A DNA stretch of 34,532 nt from Streptomycetaceae bacterium. Lineage in GTDB: Bacteria; Actinomycetota; Actinomycetes; Nanopelagicales; Nanopelagicaceae. The stretch covers positions 1 to 34,532 of the forward strand of contig QYPT01000012.1 of assembly GCA_007280125.1 (NCBI GenBank). The letters run 5' to 3'. A program made the position numbers and the translations under genes. The stretch's first letter is position 1, and each line of letters opens with the position of its first letter. Of this stretch, positions 11,079-21,529 are shown piece after piece. The notes under the pieces were generated by a model. The model saw only the letters and a list, made by a program, of their open reading frames with translations. It was not told the DNA's origin and ran no database searches.

Positions 11079-11654
11079 CTACTCCTGCTCCGTTAACCCC
11101 TGGAGCGAGGCCCATCGTGGGTCAATGACCTCATGGCCATGATCTGAGGCTAGAAGGCTCCATCTCACGCCGCATCCAGGGCATAACCCCGGACAATCTT
11201 CTGTGCAAAGCGGGTTTATTGGAAGGTCCAAGACAATCGCATCTCTGATTGGAGCCTCAAGGTCGAGAACATCGCCATCCATCATCAACTCATCATCTTC
11301 ATCTAAATCATCATTTTCTTCGCGGGCACGTTTGCGTTGCGCTTTAGTGTGAGCCTTCTCTGGCTCGTAGCGATACAACTCTTGAAATGCTCGATCTACT
11401 TCTATCTCTACTACCTCAAGACAGCGCATGCATTCGCCCTTTGCAATCGCATTTACTTGAGCACTTACAAGGACACCTTGAGTCACAGACTCAAGGCGAA
11501 GATCAACATGTATGTCTTCGCCAGGTTGAACTGCAATGACATCAATCCCCACTCTCTCGGGGGCTGGGATGTCAAAGAAATATTCTTTCATCTCACCTGC
11601 ACGCCGCGAAAGGTCGTGTGTGTTGAGAAGATAAACCTGCGAGGGGCGTGTCAT
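11079..11654 (-). CDS. DUF177 / YceD-family protein
   Basis: 191 aa; position upstream of rpmF and C-terminal NPLCTEDCPGLCPGCG typical of the family. Confidence 0.9.
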   Translation of the reverse strand: MTRPSQVYLLNTHDLSRRAGEMKEYFFDIPAPERVGIDVIAVQPGEDIHVDLRLESVTQGVLVSAQVNAIAKGECMRCLEVVEIEVDRAFQELYRYEPEKAHTKAQRKRAREENDDLDEDDELMMDGDVLDLEAPIRDAIVLDLPINPLCTEDCPGLCPGCGVRWSLLASDHGHEVIDPRWASLQGLTEQE

Positions 11655-11666
11655 GGAAAATATAAA

Positions 11667-12149
11667 CTATTTATCTGCGGCTAATTGAGAAAGCACATCA
11701 TTGTCGTGGGCACCGGCTAAACGCTCGCGTCCACGAGAAACAGCATCCATTGTCTTATTGAGAATGACCTCTAAAGTGGCTAGTCGAGAATCAATGTACT
11801 CCTCAACTTCTTGGCGTTCGTTCTCTGCAATCGCTCGCGCTTCAACAAGAATTCTCATGGATTCATCACGGGCAGATTGCACGATGGAAGTTTGCTCAAC
11901 CATGCGAGCAACTTCTTCACGGGCCATCGCTATTAATTGTTCGGCGCTACCACGGCCCTCTTCCAAAATTGCATCACGCGTGAGCAATAAGTTTTGGGCT
12001 TGCGCAAAATCTTGAGGCAAAGCGTTCTTGGCATCATCTAGTATTTCCAAAAGTTCGCTGCGGTGAACAACGCATGATGCAGATAATGGGACGCTTCGTG
12101 CCTCTTCGACCATTGTGATTGCTGAAATGAGTTTCTCGATGGAATCCAT
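11667..12149 (-). CDS. DivIVA-like coiled-coil protein, probable SepIVA homologue
   Basis: 160 aa, charged coiled coil; located between coaD and DUF177, as the mycobacterial sepIVA homologue is relative to DUF177. Confidence 0.7.
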   Translation of the reverse strand: MDSIEKLISAITMVEEARSVPLSASCVVHRSELLEILDDAKNALPQDFAQAQNLLLTRDAILEEGRGSAEQLIAMAREEVARMVEQTSIVQSARDESMRILVEARAIAENERQEVEEYIDSRLATLEVILNKTMDAVSRGRERLAGAHDNDVLSQLAADK

Positions 12150-12632
12150 TTATTTCTTACCTCCTAGGCGAACACGCAGTGCCTCGTGAACTTTGGGTGG
12201 AACCATGACGGAAACATCTCCGCCAAAGTGGGCAAGCTCTTTAACGATAGATGACGAGAGAAAAGAATGAGTCGGTGATGTTGCCATGAACATCGTTTCA
12301 ATCTTTGCTGCTTGAAAGTTAATTTGGGCCATCTGCAACTCGTAATCAAAATCCGTTACCGCGCGAAGTCCTTTAACAATGGTCCCGATATTATTTGCTT
12401 TGCAATAATCTGTTAATAGGCCATACCAAGAATCCACAACCACATTTCCGAAATCTTTCGTTGTCTCACGGATCATTTCGATTCGCTCCTCAACTGTAAA
12501 AAGGGAGGATTTTGTGCGATTTTCCAAGACCGCCACAACCACCTGGTCAAAGCGGGCGCCGGCGCGCTCGATGATATCTAGGTGACCATATGTGATCGGA
12601 TCAAAGGATCCAGGACAAACGGCGCTCTTCAT
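12150..12632 (-). CDS. coaD: Phosphopantetheine adenylyltransferase
   Basis: 160 aa; CPGSFDPITYGHLDIIERA, TIVKGLRAVTDFDYELQMA, FLSSSIVKELA. Confidence 0.98.
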   Translation of the reverse strand: MKSAVCPGSFDPITYGHLDIIERAGARFDQVVVAVLENRTKSSLFTVEERIEMIRETTKDFGNVVVDSWYGLLTDYCKANNIGTIVKGLRAVTDFDYELQMAQINFQAAKIETMFMATSPTHSFLSSSIVKELAHFGGDVSVMVPPKVHEALRVRLGGKK

Positions 12633-12661
12633 GTCGCAAACGCTAGCAATAGTTGAGGCTC

Positions 12662-13231
12662 TTATCCATTTTGAGCCAGGATTGCGTAGTAAATCAGGGC
12701 CTGGCCGTACTTTCGCTCACGCAGAGGCTGATACCCAACAGGCCACTTCAAGGTTTCTGCTTTTGCTGCTCGCTCTACTGCAACAAGTCCATCGGCTCGA
12801 ATGAATCCTCCGGCAAGTAATTGAATGAGAAGAAGATCAAGCTCTTTAGATGAAAAATCATAGGGTGGGTCTATATAGATAATGTTGTAACTAGTGGTTG
12901 CTGGCATTTCAAGAAACTTATGCGCAGACATTGGATAGAGATGAAACTCTCCGACAGTCTTTCCAATGAGTTCTGTATTGGCACGAATTGTCTTACATGC
13001 ACTTTCATCTCTCTCGACTGCGTGCACAAGTACTGCTCCACGCGAAAGTGCTTCCAGCCCAATTGCTCCAGATCCAGCAAATAGATCGAGAAAACTTAAT
13101 CCTAAGAAATCACCAAACTCTGACATTAATGAAGAGAACAAGCCTTCACGTGCTCGATCAGAAGTAGGTCTTGTCGCACCGGCAACTGAAGAGAGAGTCC
13201 GGCCTTTGGCGACTCCAGCAATAATCCTCAT
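12662..13231 (-). CDS. rsmD: 16S rRNA (guanine(966)-N(2))-methyltransferase RsmD
   Basis: 189 aa; MRIIAGVAKGRTL, TRPTSDRAREGLFSSL, LDLFAGSGAIGLEALSRGA, IYIDPPYDF. Confidence 0.95.
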   Translation of the reverse strand: MRIIAGVAKGRTLSSVAGATRPTSDRAREGLFSSLMSEFGDFLGLSFLDLFAGSGAIGLEALSRGAVLVHAVERDESACKTIRANTELIGKTVGEFHLYPMSAHKFLEMPATTSYNIIYIDPPYDFSSKELDLLLIQLLAGGFIRADGLVAVERAAKAETLKWPVGYQPLRERKYGQALIYYAILAQNG

Positions 13232-13247
13232 GGCGTTATCTTACTTT

Positions 13248-15476
13248 TTAGCCCTTATCTATGTAGTCAGCTGCCTCATCGGCCCGTAAATCGCTCAAAG
13301 CGCTCGCTAGAAGTGGGTACTGATTCAATGAAGGATCCGCGTCAACGAGCAATTGCGCATCCGTGCGGGCTGAATCGATAAGGACCTCGTCGCGAAGCAC
13401 GCGCAGTAAACGAAGATGCGAGCGGGTGCCCGACTGGCTAGATCCCAATACATCGCCTTCTCTGCGTTGCTCAAGGTCAATTCGGGATAATTCAAAACCA
13501 TCGAGTGTTCCTGCAACTGCATCGAGTCGAAGTCTGGCTGGCATCTCTTGCTCGACATTTGTCACCAGCAAACATAATCCGGGTGAAGTACCGCGTCCAA
13601 CTCGTCCACGCAATTGATGAAGCTGCGAAACTCCGAAACGGTCAGCGTCCATGATTACCATGATTGTTGCGTTAGGAACATCTACACCAACTTCAATGAC
13701 GGTCGTGGAAACTAAAACGTCAATTTCTCCAGCGCTAAATGCACGCATAGTCATGTCTTTTTCATCCGATGAAAGCTGCCCGTGCAAGATCGCAACCTTT
13801 AAACCGGCAAGGGGTCCGCTGTGCAACGATGGTGCCAATTCTTCAACACTGGCCATCTGGGCAGTTGTTGTCCCAAAAAGGAAATCCATATCTGAATCTG
13901 CAGATTGTGTTGCACTTATTCGAGGGGCAACGACATAAGCCTGATGGCCTTGTGCCACTTCCTCTCGAATGCGCGCCCATGCGCGCTCGACAAAGGCTGG
14001 TTTTTCTGTGGCCGCAATGACATGAGTAGTTATCGGTTGTCGACCTAATGGTAATTCACGCAAAGTTGAAACATCTAAATCACCAAAGACTGTCATTGCG
14101 ACCGTACGTGGAATTGGTGTTGCGGTCATGACCAACAAATGTGGAGGAAATTCTGCCTTTGTCTTTAGGGCATCTCTTTGTTCAACACCAAATCTATGTT
14201 GCTCATCAACCACAATTAATCCCAGATCTGCAAATGCAACGCTCTCGCCCAAAAGTGCGTGGGTTCCAATTACTATTCCGGCATCCCCCGATGCTGCAAG
14301 CGCAAGGGATTCTTTACGTGATGCAGCGTTCTGTGAACCCGTAATAAGAGTTACCTGAGTCGCATATTCGGCGCCACCAAGCATTCCGCCCTGTCCCAGC
14401 GTTCCCAATAGTTTGTTAAAGGTTCGCAAATGTTGTTGTGCCAAAACTTCAGTTGGCGCGAGTAGAGCAGATTGCCCTCCGCTATCTACAACAGCCAACA
14501 TCGCTCTCATCGCAACAATCGTCTTTCCCGAACCAACTTCACCTTGCAGGAGGCGATGCATCGGATGAGAAGCTGCCAGATCATCTTCAATTTCCTTGGT
14601 TACTGCAATTTGTCCAGGTGTTAATTCAAAAGGCAAAGTGGCATCAAAAGCCTCAAGTAATCTACCTTTACGAACGGGGCGCGACTTTGCATTGAGCGCC
14701 CGAAGCTCTGCGCGTCTCACTACTAGCAACAACTGCAATAAAAATGCTTCGTCAAATGTTAAACGCTCTCGTGCGCGATCGGCCTGGGAAAGATCTGTTG
14801 GTTGATGAAGATTGGTGAGCGCCTCTTTAAGGGTGGGATAATTATGCTCAGTGCGTATGTTTTCTGGAAGAAAATCTGGGACATCATCTAGCGCCTCTAT
14901 CGCTAATTTCATGCATTGAGCAATTTTCCATGACGGCAATTTTCCTGTGGCTGGATATAGCGGTAAATACTTACCCGCAAACTCATCAATGGCGCTATCA
15001 ACATCGCTTCCATCCGCAATGAGTTCGTAATCTGGATGCGAGAGTTGTTTCTTACCTTTGAAGTCGCCAACTTTTCCCGCAAAAAGTCCTTGGCGGCCGA
15101 CTCTCAGTTCGCGTTCGCGCCATGCTTGGTTAAAGAAAGTCAGTGAGAGTTTTGAGCGACCATCAGTGACAATCACTTCGAGTATGGTCCCTTTGCGCCC
15201 TTGAAGAGTTCGCGTATTGGTGCTGAAAATCTCCGCCAGAATAGTAACTTCATCATCGGCCTTGAGTTCAGAAATATCGCTGAGTTCTCCGCGCACAACA
15301 TATCGGCGCGGATAATGGCGCAAGAGATCATCAACGGTATGTGCTCCAATGCCATTTTCTAAGGCGGTGGCCGTGCGATCTCCCACGACGTCGCGTAATC
15401 GAGTCTCTAGGGTTGCCACGGCGACATTCTCTCGCTTTAGCGAAGGAGTTGCAGAGTATTCGTGGCGCGATTCCAT
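13248..15476 (-). CDS. recG: ATP-dependent DNA helicase RecG; true start may be the GTG near 15419
   Basis: GEVGSGKTIVAM, VDEQHRFGVEQR, MTATPIPRT, QLRGRVGRG. The first ~19 codons overlap the cydC 3' end by 40 nt. Confidence 0.95.
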   Translation of the reverse strand: MESRHEYSATPSLKRENVAVATLETRLRDVVGDRTATALENGIGAHTVDDLLRHYPRRYVVRGELSDISELKADDEVTILAEIFSTNTRTLQGRKGTILEVIVTDGRSKLSLTFFNQAWRERELRVGRQGLFAGKVGDFKGKKQLSHPDYELIADGSDVDSAIDEFAGKYLPLYPATGKLPSWKIAQCMKLAIEALDDVPDFLPENIRTEHNYPTLKEALTNLHQPTDLSQADRARERLTFDEAFLLQLLLVVRRAELRALNAKSRPVRKGRLLEAFDATLPFELTPGQIAVTKEIEDDLAASHPMHRLLQGEVGSGKTIVAMRAMLAVVDSGGQSALLAPTEVLAQQHLRTFNKLLGTLGQGGMLGGAEYATQVTLITGSQNAASRKESLALAASGDAGIVIGTHALLGESVAFADLGLIVVDEQHRFGVEQRDALKTKAEFPPHLLVMTATPIPRTVAMTVFGDLDVSTLRELPLGRQPITTHVIAATEKPAFVERAWARIREEVAQGHQAYVVAPRISATQSADSDMDFLFGTTTAQMASVEELAPSLHSGPLAGLKVAILHGQLSSDEKDMTMRAFSAGEIDVLVSTTVIEVGVDVPNATIMVIMDADRFGVSQLHQLRGRVGRGTSPGLCLLVTNVEQEMPARLRLDAVAGTLDGFELSRIDLEQRREGDVLGSSQSGTRSHLRLLRVLRDEVLIDSARTDAQLLVDADPSLNQYPLLASALSDLRADEAADYIDKG

Positions 15477-17002
15477 CCCGAATGAGTAACAACTATGAGT
15501 GTTCGTCCAAGGGCAAGCACCCTGTCTTCAATGCGGACTGCCAAATCGGAATCTAGATGCTCCGTTGGTTCGTCCAAAATTAGAACTTGTGCAGGAGAGA
15601 GCAATGCACGAGCCAGATTAAGACGCTTCACTTCTCCCCCTGAAAGGCCGCGACCCAAGTCTCCAATGATGGTGCTCAATCCGTCTGGGAGGTGATCCAC
15701 CAAAGAGTCAAGCTCTACAATTCCTAATACTTTCAATAACTCTTCATCCAGCGCCATGGGAGATGCAATCTTAAGATTCTCTCGCAATGATGTATTAAAT
15801 ACATGCCCACTCTGAATAGAACCAGTGATGTACATCCAGAGGTTATCAATATCCCTTAACTCGACGTCATTGATCAATACCGAACCCTCATAGGGCAGCA
15901 GCCCGAGCAGTGCCATTGATAACGTTGATTTGCCGCTTCCACTGCGCCCGCGAATTACTAAACACTCACCGCTCTTTAGGGTAAAGGAAACTGGAGTCAT
16001 GAAATGTTGATTATCGTCCCACTTAACCTGAACGTTTGTGGCACTGATTTCTACGATTGATGAATCGAGAGAAACTTTCCCAATAGATAACTCTTGAATT
16101 TCTTCTTGCAAGGTCTTGATTTCACTGCGAGCTAGTAGCATCTTGCCAGCGCTGTAGAGATTCGGATACCAAGCCGTGATTCCTTCAAACATAACTAAGG
16201 GTAGGAATATCAGCATCGTGATTTGTACTGCAGGTAAATCCTTCTGACTATTCAGGTGGCTTGCCATTAATGCAAGAGAAACAACGGTGAATCCCATGGC
16301 AAGAACAAAGAAGAATTGGTAACGTCGAATATGACGGAGTAAGGAATTCTCCTTCTTCCATATTGCATCTTCAATTACAGATGTCTTGGCCAAGCGCTCA
16401 TTTAAGTACCCATACAACTGAGCTTCAGCGATTCCGTGAGCCGCTTGCTCGATACAGGCAGAGTATTCACTTTCGGAGTGTTCGATTTCTCGTGCAACTA
16501 TTTCAGCACCATTCTTCACGAGAATAGGGACAATAATCAGCAGAAGCACACTCGTTGGGAAAGTGATCCAAAAAGACTCAGGGCGAATCCAATACCCAAC
16601 CAATACTCCGGCTGACACAGAAATCGTTGCCGCAACATGTGGCAAGGTGATTCGAAGTTGATATTCCTGTGCCCGCTCTACGTCATCTACTACTCGTTTA
16701 ACCAATTCTCCGGAATTAAAGTCCCTGACTAACGAAACTGAACGTGATGTGATTTTTTCAAAGAGCTGAACTCGAAGCTGAGTCAGTCGATCAAAGACCA
16801 CTTTATGGCTACTTAGACGTTCGAAATATCTGGCTACCGAGCGGGCAATTCCAAAGAAACGAACCATAACTATCGAAACACTTAAGGTGAGTAGAGGTGG
16901 CTGCGATGAAGCCATCGTTATTAGCCAGGCGCTAGTTATCGTCAATCCCATTCCAGAGATATATGCGCTAGAGCCCAGAATGTACGGGTAAAGTTTTTTC
17001 AT
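15437..17002 (-). CDS. cydC: ABC exporter CydC (cytochrome bd assembly)
   Basis: 521 aa TM-ABC fusion; GRSGSGKSTLSMALLG, LSGGEVKRLNLARALL, LILDEPTEHLD; encoded with cydD, cydB and cydA. Confidence 0.9.
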   Translation of the reverse strand: MKKLYPYILGSSAYISGMGLTITSAWLITMASSQPPLLTLSVSIVMVRFFGIARSVARYFERLSSHKVVFDRLTQLRVQLFEKITSRSVSLVRDFNSGELVKRVVDDVERAQEYQLRITLPHVAATISVSAGVLVGYWIRPESFWITFPTSVLLLIIVPILVKNGAEIVAREIEHSESEYSACIEQAAHGIAEAQLYGYLNERLAKTSVIEDAIWKKENSLLRHIRRYQFFFVLAMGFTVVSLALMASHLNSQKDLPAVQITMLIFLPLVMFEGITAWYPNLYSAGKMLLARSEIKTLQEEIQELSIGKVSLDSSIVEISATNVQVKWDDNQHFMTPVSFTLKSGECLVIRGRSGSGKSTLSMALLGLLPYEGSVLINDVELRDIDNLWMYITGSIQSGHVFNTSLRENLKIASPMALDEELLKVLGIVELDSLVDHLPDGLSTIIGDLGRGLSGGEVKRLNLARALLSPAQVLILDEPTEHLDSDLAVRIEDRVLALGRTLIVVTHSGWNRATNTLQLLR

Positions 17003-18624
17003 TTTCTTATCACTCGTAAAATTCGATCTCCCGCAACCATTGCACTCGTGTCATGGGTAATGGCAATAACTATTGCTCCCTCTTCTTGGGCACTTCTCAA
17101 GGCGCGCATCACATGGTTTGCGCTTTCTTGATCAAGGTCGGCAGTTGGTTCATCTGCGATTATCAATAATGGATTTCTAATAAGTGCACGAGCAACTGCA
17201 ATTCGGCGAATCTGACCACCTGATGCGCTGTTGCCGTGCTCGCCCCCTGCGATCTTGGTCTCTAAACCATCTGGGAGATCTGACAGAGAAAGGCCTGCAG
17301 CATCAAGTGCTCGTTCAATATCAGCATCACTCAGTGACGGTGACAATAAGATGAATTGATCGCGAACAGTTCCTGAAGCTAGTTGAGGGTTCTGAGGTAT
17401 CCACCCAATCAACTTCTGCCAGGCATCTGTTCTTTCTGGAGTAATTGCAATGTCGCCTTTATTTGTTGTGACGCAGAGATTGGCTGAGTGGGTCATGCCC
17501 AATAAATTTTTAGCAAAAGTAGTTTTGCCAATACCAGATTCGCCGATTATGAAAGTTAATTCACCTGCCTTCACTCGAGAACCAGGAACTACGACTGTCT
17601 CCATTGAATTCTTTGTGAATTCCCAATCACTCCAGTGAATTGAAGTAACGTCATCGCGCCCAATTGCCTCGGAACTTTGTGCAACTCCTTCTGATGAAAT
17701 CCCGCGCACAATTGCAATCTGGCGCAGAGCCTCCGTTCCATCTTCTGAAGCATGAAATAGCGATGCTGCATTGCGCACAGGGAAATACACCTCTGGAGCC
17801 AATATCAAAACGATCAGCGCGGGTTTGAAATCCATAGAACCTGAAACGAGGCGGAGACCTACCGAAACTGCCACAACTGCTACGGAAATTGTCGCTACTA
17901 GTTCTAGAGCAAATGCAGAAATGAATGATATTTTCAATACTTGCATTGTTTCATCCGTATATTTCTGGCCCATGACTCCAATGCGTTTGGATTGACTATG
18001 GCTTCGCCCAAAAATCTTCAGCGTTGCAAATCCACGCAATGAGTCTTCGAAATATCTAGAGAGCATCCCTAGTGATTGCCATTTGCGAGCTACTGAATCT
18101 GCCGAGTACCGTCCGATCAAGGCGCCAAAGAACGGTATCAGCGGAAGTGTCACCAAAGCGATGAAGGCTGAAAGACGATCTTCAAGAAACATAGTCGCCA
18201 TGACAGCAAAGGGAACGATGGATGCAAAAATCATTTGAGGAATGAAACGACCTAAATAAATATCCAGGCCATTTAAACCCTTGGTTAAAACGGTGCTTAA
18301 TTGCGCTGGTGAAGTCCCTGAATACGTGGCAACTGTGGAAGTTGTGGAATTACGAAGATTTCGCTTAATGGTTACTGCTTGGGAGCTTGTCCAGTGCTCA
18401 AAGCCAGCGTTAAAGAGAGCTCTCAGTAACCATAGAAGCGCGAGCAAGATTATCGAATGATTTACTCCAGGTGCATGACTAATGATCCCAATAATTACTT
18501 CAGCGATTAATACTGCATTTGCTATGAGTATCGTCGCCCACATTACCGCAGCAAAAATCCCTACGTACAAAAGTCTGCGGCTACCACTCGCAGTGAGTAG
18601 TAGCCGCAGATCAGATGATTTCAC
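16999..18624 (-). CDS. cydD: ABC exporter CydD (cytochrome bd assembly)
   Basis: 541 aa TM-ABC fusion; GESGIGKTTFAKNLLG, SASGGQIRRIAVARALI, IIADEPTADLD; 4-nt overlaps with cydC and cydB. Confidence 0.9.
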   Translation of the reverse strand: MKSSDLRLLLTASGSRRLLYVGIFAAVMWATILIANAVLIAEVIIGIISHAPGVNHSIILLALLWLLRALFNAGFEHWTSSQAVTIKRNLRNSTTSTVATYSGTSPAQLSTVLTKGLNGLDIYLGRFIPQMIFASIVPFAVMATMFLEDRLSAFIALVTLPLIPFFGALIGRYSADSVARKWQSLGMLSRYFEDSLRGFATLKIFGRSHSQSKRIGVMGQKYTDETMQVLKISFISAFALELVATISVAVVAVSVGLRLVSGSMDFKPALIVLILAPEVYFPVRNAASLFHASEDGTEALRQIAIVRGISSEGVAQSSEAIGRDDVTSIHWSDWEFTKNSMETVVVPGSRVKAGELTFIIGESGIGKTTFAKNLLGMTHSANLCVTTNKGDIAITPERTDAWQKLIGWIPQNPQLASGTVRDQFILLSPSLSDADIERALDAAGLSLSDLPDGLETKIAGGEHGNSASGGQIRRIAVARALIRNPLLIIADEPTADLDQESANHVMRALRSAQEEGAIVIAITHDTSAMVAGDRILRVIRK

Positions 18625-19667
18625 AGAGGCAATGTATCCAAGACTCCGCGTTCTGGATGCATTATCTGAGCAGCGCTCACGCGCTTTCTAAATACCCAGT
18701 ACGTCCAGCCCTGATAAACCAAGACAACAGGCGTCATAACAACCGCTACCACGGTCATTACTTTCAAGGTGTAGTCAGTACTCGATGCGTTTGTAATCGT
18801 GAGGTCAAATTGCGCCCCCAAAGAACTTGGCATAACCCGTGGGTACAGAGCCACAAAGAGTCCGGTTACAAAAGTCGTAATCGCTAACGATGACGCAATG
18901 AATGCCCATCCTTCGCGACGAAGATAATTTGCGCCGAACCCAGCCACCCACAAAAGTGCCGTCGCTACAGAGAGCGTGAGGAACTTCGCGTTGATGGATG
19001 GCAACATGAGGTTGCTCCAGACCAAGAAAGCCACTGCAGACACCGCTGCAACTAGGCCTAACTTGATTGCTAGATCATGAGCCTTGACACGAATTTCTCC
19101 TGCTGTCTTAAGCGCCAAGAAGTGCGCGCCATGGGTAAGAAATACGGTCAAGGTTACGACTCCGCCAAGTAGGGCATATGGATTAAGTAGATTGAAGAAT
19201 CCGCCGACATATTCGATAGAGCCACTCGCCGATTTCTCCAGTGGGACACCTCGAACGATGTTTGCAAATGCAACTCCCCACAAGAGGGCAGGTAGTGCGC
19301 TTGCGATAACAATCGCAACATCCCACCGTTGACGCCATTGTGCCTTGCCGTACTTGCTGCGATATTCAAATGCAACACCACGAACAATGAGTGCAACGAG
19401 TATGAGGAAGAGCGGTAAATAGAAACCACTAAAGAGCGTGGCATACCACTCCGGGAATGCGGCAAATGTCGCACCTCCTGCAACTAATAACCAGACTTCG
19501 TTACCGTCCCAGACTGGCCCAAGTGTCGTTAGTACTGCTCGACGATCGGCTTCATTTCGGGAAACAAAAGGAAGCAACATTCCTACTCCAAAGTCAAAAC
19601 CTTCGAGGACGAAATAACCAACCCAAAGAACAACAATCAAGATGAACCAGACGCTTTGAAATGACAT
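18621..19667 (-). CDS. cydB: Cytochrome bd ubiquinol oxidase subunit II
   Basis: 348 aa; VGYFVLEGFDFGVGMLLPFV and GPVWDGNEVWLLVAGGATFAAFPEWYA. Confidence 0.98.
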   Translation of the reverse strand: MSFQSVWFILIVVLWVGYFVLEGFDFGVGMLLPFVSRNEADRRAVLTTLGPVWDGNEVWLLVAGGATFAAFPEWYATLFSGFYLPLFLILVALIVRGVAFEYRSKYGKAQWRQRWDVAIVIASALPALLWGVAFANIVRGVPLEKSASGSIEYVGGFFNLLNPYALLGGVVTLTVFLTHGAHFLALKTAGEIRVKAHDLAIKLGLVAAVSAVAFLVWSNLMLPSINAKFLTLSVATALLWVAGFGANYLRREGWAFIASSLAITTFVTGLFVALYPRVMPSSLGAQFDLTITNASSTDYTLKVMTVVAVVMTPVVLVYQGWTYWVFRKRVSAAQIMHPERGVLDTLPL

Positions 19668-19682
19668 GGTATTTCTCCTTCC

Positions 19683-21086
19683 CTAGTAAGACATCACGAG
19701 TGGACGGGTATCGGACCCACCGAGAGAGGCGACTGGATAGTCTTCCTCAGGGCGTGGGCCGATATGGATAGTTCTGAGAATCAGTCCGACTTCAATGAAA
19801 GCCAATATTCCGTAAAGAACAGTGAATACGACCATCGTGAATAGGACTGCACCTGCAGATACCACTGTGCTCACGCCATCAGCCGTTTTGATTAATCCGA
19901 AAACCGCCCATGGTTGGCGCGCTGTTTCGGTGAATATCCAGCCAAATGAATTAGCGAGCAATGGCAAGAATGGCAATGAAATCATTGCTGGTGCGAACCA
20001 TTTACCTTTAGGAGTGCCGCCTTTGCGCAGTTGCCATAGCGCTAGGAGTGCGAAGAATGCGGCAATAAAACCAAAGCCCATCATCAGTCTAAATGACCAA
20101 TATGCCAAAGGAATATTTGGCTTGTAGTCACCAGGGCCATATTGAGTAACGTATTTTGCTTGTAGGTCATTAACGCCTTCTACGACGCCCTTGAAATCTC
20201 CCGTGGAGAGGAAGGAGAGAACTGAAGGAATATCGATTTGAAAGACTGACCGTGATCCATCTAGTGAACCAATAGTAAGTAATGAGAATGGCGCAGATTC
20301 CGTAGTTGTATACAAAGCTTCTGCGGCTGCCATTTTCATTGGCTGTTGTTCTGTCATCACCCTAGAAGTTAAATCACCTGAAATGCCAACAAGCACGAAG
20401 CTGATCAACATGGTGACTAAACCAGCTTTGAGCGTAACGCGAGACATTTCAATGTCCTTCTTCTTAATAATCAACCAGGCAGAAACTCCGGCGATAAAAG
20501 CTGCGCCAGTAAATGCTGCCGAGGGAATTGTGTGGAAGAAAGTAACAACCGCCGTCTTTTGCGTGAGGACTGTGAAAATATTTGTCAGTTCTGCTCGTCC
20601 CTTAGTCGCATTGAGAATGTAACCGACTGGATGCTGCATCCAAGCGTTGGCTGCGAGAATAAAATAGGCAGAAAAAATCGTTCCGGTCGCTGCTAACCAA
20701 ATAGAGGCGAGGTGAACTTTTTTCGGCAGCCGATCCCAACCAAAAATCCATAGTCCAAGGAATGTGCTCTCGAGAAAAAAGGCGAGCAAACCTTCAATAG
20801 CAAGTGGTGCTCCGAAAATATCGCCAACGAATCGGCTATAGGAGGACCAGTTCATTCCGAATTGAAATTCCTGGACAATGCCTGTCACGACGCCGATGGC
20901 GAAGTTAATAAGAAATAATCTTCCAAAGAATTTGGTCGCGCGTAAATACTTTAATTTATTTGTTCTAAACCAAGCCGTATGTAGTCCAGCAACCAGAAAG
21001 CTCATACCAATCGTGATTGGCACGAATAGAAAGTGATAGACCGTCGTTATAGCAAACTGCCAACGAGCAAGATCCAATGCATGCAT
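19683..21086 (-). CDS. cydA: Cytochrome bd ubiquinol oxidase subunit I
   Basis: 467 aa; ALDLARWQFAITTVYHFLFVPITIG, FLESTFLGLWIFGWDRLP; GGAGGAGGG SD upstream. Confidence 0.98.
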   Translation of the reverse strand: MHALDLARWQFAITTVYHFLFVPITIGMSFLVAGLHTAWFRTNKLKYLRATKFFGRLFLINFAIGVVTGIVQEFQFGMNWSSYSRFVGDIFGAPLAIEGLLAFFLESTFLGLWIFGWDRLPKKVHLASIWLAATGTIFSAYFILAANAWMQHPVGYILNATKGRAELTNIFTVLTQKTAVVTFFHTIPSAAFTGAAFIAGVSAWLIIKKKDIEMSRVTLKAGLVTMLISFVLVGISGDLTSRVMTEQQPMKMAAAEALYTTTESAPFSLLTIGSLDGSRSVFQIDIPSVLSFLSTGDFKGVVEGVNDLQAKYVTQYGPGDYKPNIPLAYWSFRLMMGFGFIAAFFALLALWQLRKGGTPKGKWFAPAMISLPFLPLLANSFGWIFTETARQPWAVFGLIKTADGVSTVVSAGAVLFTMVVFTVLYGILAFIEVGLILRTIHIGPRPEEDYPVASLGGSDTRPLVMSY

Positions 21087-21108
21087 GTTCCCTCCTCCTA
21101 CAAACCCT

Positions 21109-21130
21109 GAGCTAACAACGTTGCTAACTC
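21109..21130. promoter_or_regulatory. 22-bp imperfect palindrome 23 bp upstream of the cydA start (putative operator)
   Basis: GAGCTAACAAC|GTTGCTAACTC: 9 of 11 base pairs symmetric, perfect CAACGTTG core. Confidence 0.5.
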
Positions 21131-21336
21131 ACTTCCAATTCTTAGGCAGCACCTGCGCGTAATTGGTAGATTTGCTTGTTGCCCTGCTCACTCACGCTCA
21201 TCTAGGCGTGAAATCCCTGAGAGTCAGCCCCCTTTTATTTTTCACTCCTTCTCAATTAGCCTTCGCCCCCGCCTAGGCGCTACCCTTACGCCCGTTCAAA
21301 AGGACAAATCCAGTAAATCTCTGAAGGAGTACGACG

Positions 21337-21522
21337 ATGGCAGCAACATGCGATATCTGCGGCAAAGGCCCCAGCTTTGGCAATAACGTCTCGCACTCCC
21401 AGGTAAAGACACGTCGCCGTTGGAATCCAAATATCCAACGCGTACGTACCTTCATCAACGGAACATCAAAGCGTCAGAATGTCTGCACTTCTTGCTTGAA
21501 GGCCGGAAAAGTTTCCCGCTAA
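21337..21522 (+). CDS. rpmB: 50S ribosomal protein L28
   Basis: 61 aa; MAATCDICGKGPSFGNNVSHS...RRWNPNIQRVR...CTSCLKAGKVSR; GGAG SD. Confidence 0.98.
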   Translation: MAATCDICGKGPSFGNNVSHSQVKTRRRWNPNIQRVRTFINGTSKRQNVCTSCLKAGKVSR

Positions 21523-21529
21523 AGAAGCG

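Noticed and set aside
15437-15476. 40-nt recG/cydC overlap as a programmed fusion or frameshift
   Set aside because: Explained more simply by an over-extended recG start; a GTG at 15419 gives a normal RecG N-terminus.
21176-21240. TPP-riboswitch-like CCTGAGA near thiL/rpmB with following T-rich tract
   Set aside because: Only a short match; no CTGGATAATGCCAG-type element, and it is not upstream of a thiamine gene (thiL is convergent and begins at 22465).
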